64,000 nt of DNA, taken from contig BJOX01000001.1 of assembly GCA_009731375.1 (NCBI GenBank), forward strand, positions 371,468 to 435,467, read 5' to 3'. Origin of the DNA: Paulinella micropora (lineage: Eukaryota > Cercozoa > Imbricatea > Euglyphida). Position 1 is the first letter of the stretch, and each line of letters opens with the position of its first letter. The position numbers and the translations under genes were made by a program. This document shows, in pieces, positions 63,448-64,000 of the stretch. The notes below the pieces were generated by a model that saw only the letters and a list, made by a program, of their open reading frames with translations, was not told the origin of the DNA and did no database searches.

Positions 63448-64000
63448 CTGACAGTCAGCACGCATGTCTTACATACCGACACACATGCCGAGATACAGAC
63501 ACTCATAAATACATTACCTGAATACACATGCGACATAAGTAAGATGCATCGAGATAAATATAGATACTAGAATTAATTGGAGTGCAATACAATACATACG
63601 TGCGGGAGTACACATACCAACAGACACAACACATATACAACATAAATAAAATTCTCTCTCTCTCTATTATATATATATATACATATATATATATATTTAT
63701 ATGTATAATGTAGATAGATGGATAGATAGATAGATAGATAGATAGGTAGGTAGGTAGGTAGGTAGGTAGGTAGGTAGGTAGTAGGGTAGGTAGGTAGGTA
63801 GATAGAGATAGAGATAGAGATAGAGATAGAGATAGAGAAAGAGATAGAGATAGAGATGGAGATGGAGATGGAGATAGAGATAGAGATAGATCTAGAGATA
63901 GATCTAGATATCACTCACTCACACTTTCTCTATGACATTCGGTCGTACTGATGTCCACTCCACCGCTCTATTATAGTGGTAAATGACAAACGAAGTACCA
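63448..64000. other. Right end: microsatellites and unique sequence, no exon recognised
   Basis: (AT)n at 63668-63697, (GATA)n/(GTAG)n/(GAGATA)n at 63712-63910. The minus-strand gene must continue here or beyond, because its first visible exon starts in mid-codon, but I found no further exon with both splice sites. At 63307-63333, in the intron to the left of exon 63404, 'ctaaccctaaccctagccct' is a short telomere-type run. Confidence 0.6.

Overview
This is a eukaryotic nuclear window. It has GT-AG spliceosomal introns, Ty3/gypsy-like and Ty1/copia-like retroelement remains, tRNA-derived SINE-like repeats and an extreme load of microsatellites: (CATA)n, (GATA)n, (AAT)n, (GAA)n, (GA)n and (AT)n. 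I see no RNA gene, operon, plasmid, phage or CRISPR structure. An algal or protist genome is plausible, but I cannot name the lineage. Ten N gaps are present, mostly 10-N gaps inside homopolymers, which fits a scaffolded draft.

Layout. 1-7.7 kb: homopolymers, retroposon 3' tails, three SINE-like copies in (ATT)n, then about 3 kb of (CATA)n. 8.0-17.9 kb (+): one ten-exon gene that I could join with every splice phase agreeing. It encodes 728 residues: an N-terminal hydrophobic anchor, a class I SAM-methyltransferase-like domain, and a glycoside hydrolase family 125 (alpha-1,6-mannosidase) domain. The end of the first domain and the start of the second lie in the same exon. 18.5-32.8 kb: a decayed gypsy-like retroelement (+) with a 61-68 bp direct repeat at its ends, interrupted by a copia-like fragment (-). 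33.4-34.1 kb: a possible small exon and (GAA)n.

34.1-63.4 kb (-): one very large gene of about 50 tiny exons (8-349 nt) separated by microsatellite introns. The exons join in one uninterrupted frame of about 1,094 residues, with the N terminus beyond the right edge. In order they encode coiled coil, a B-box-like zinc finger, more coiled coil, acidic and proline-rich linkers, two tandem PH domains, and a low-complexity C-terminal tail. A 1,969-bp block carrying three of the PH2 exons occurs twice with no difference seen, beside a 515-N gap.

The most unusual structure is in the introns of both genes. Exon edges, together with their splice site, are copied in tandem into the adjoining intron: donor-side copies run downstream and acceptor-side copies run upstream. 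This makes arrays of ghost exon ends with intact GT or AG signals. I know of no name for this organisation.
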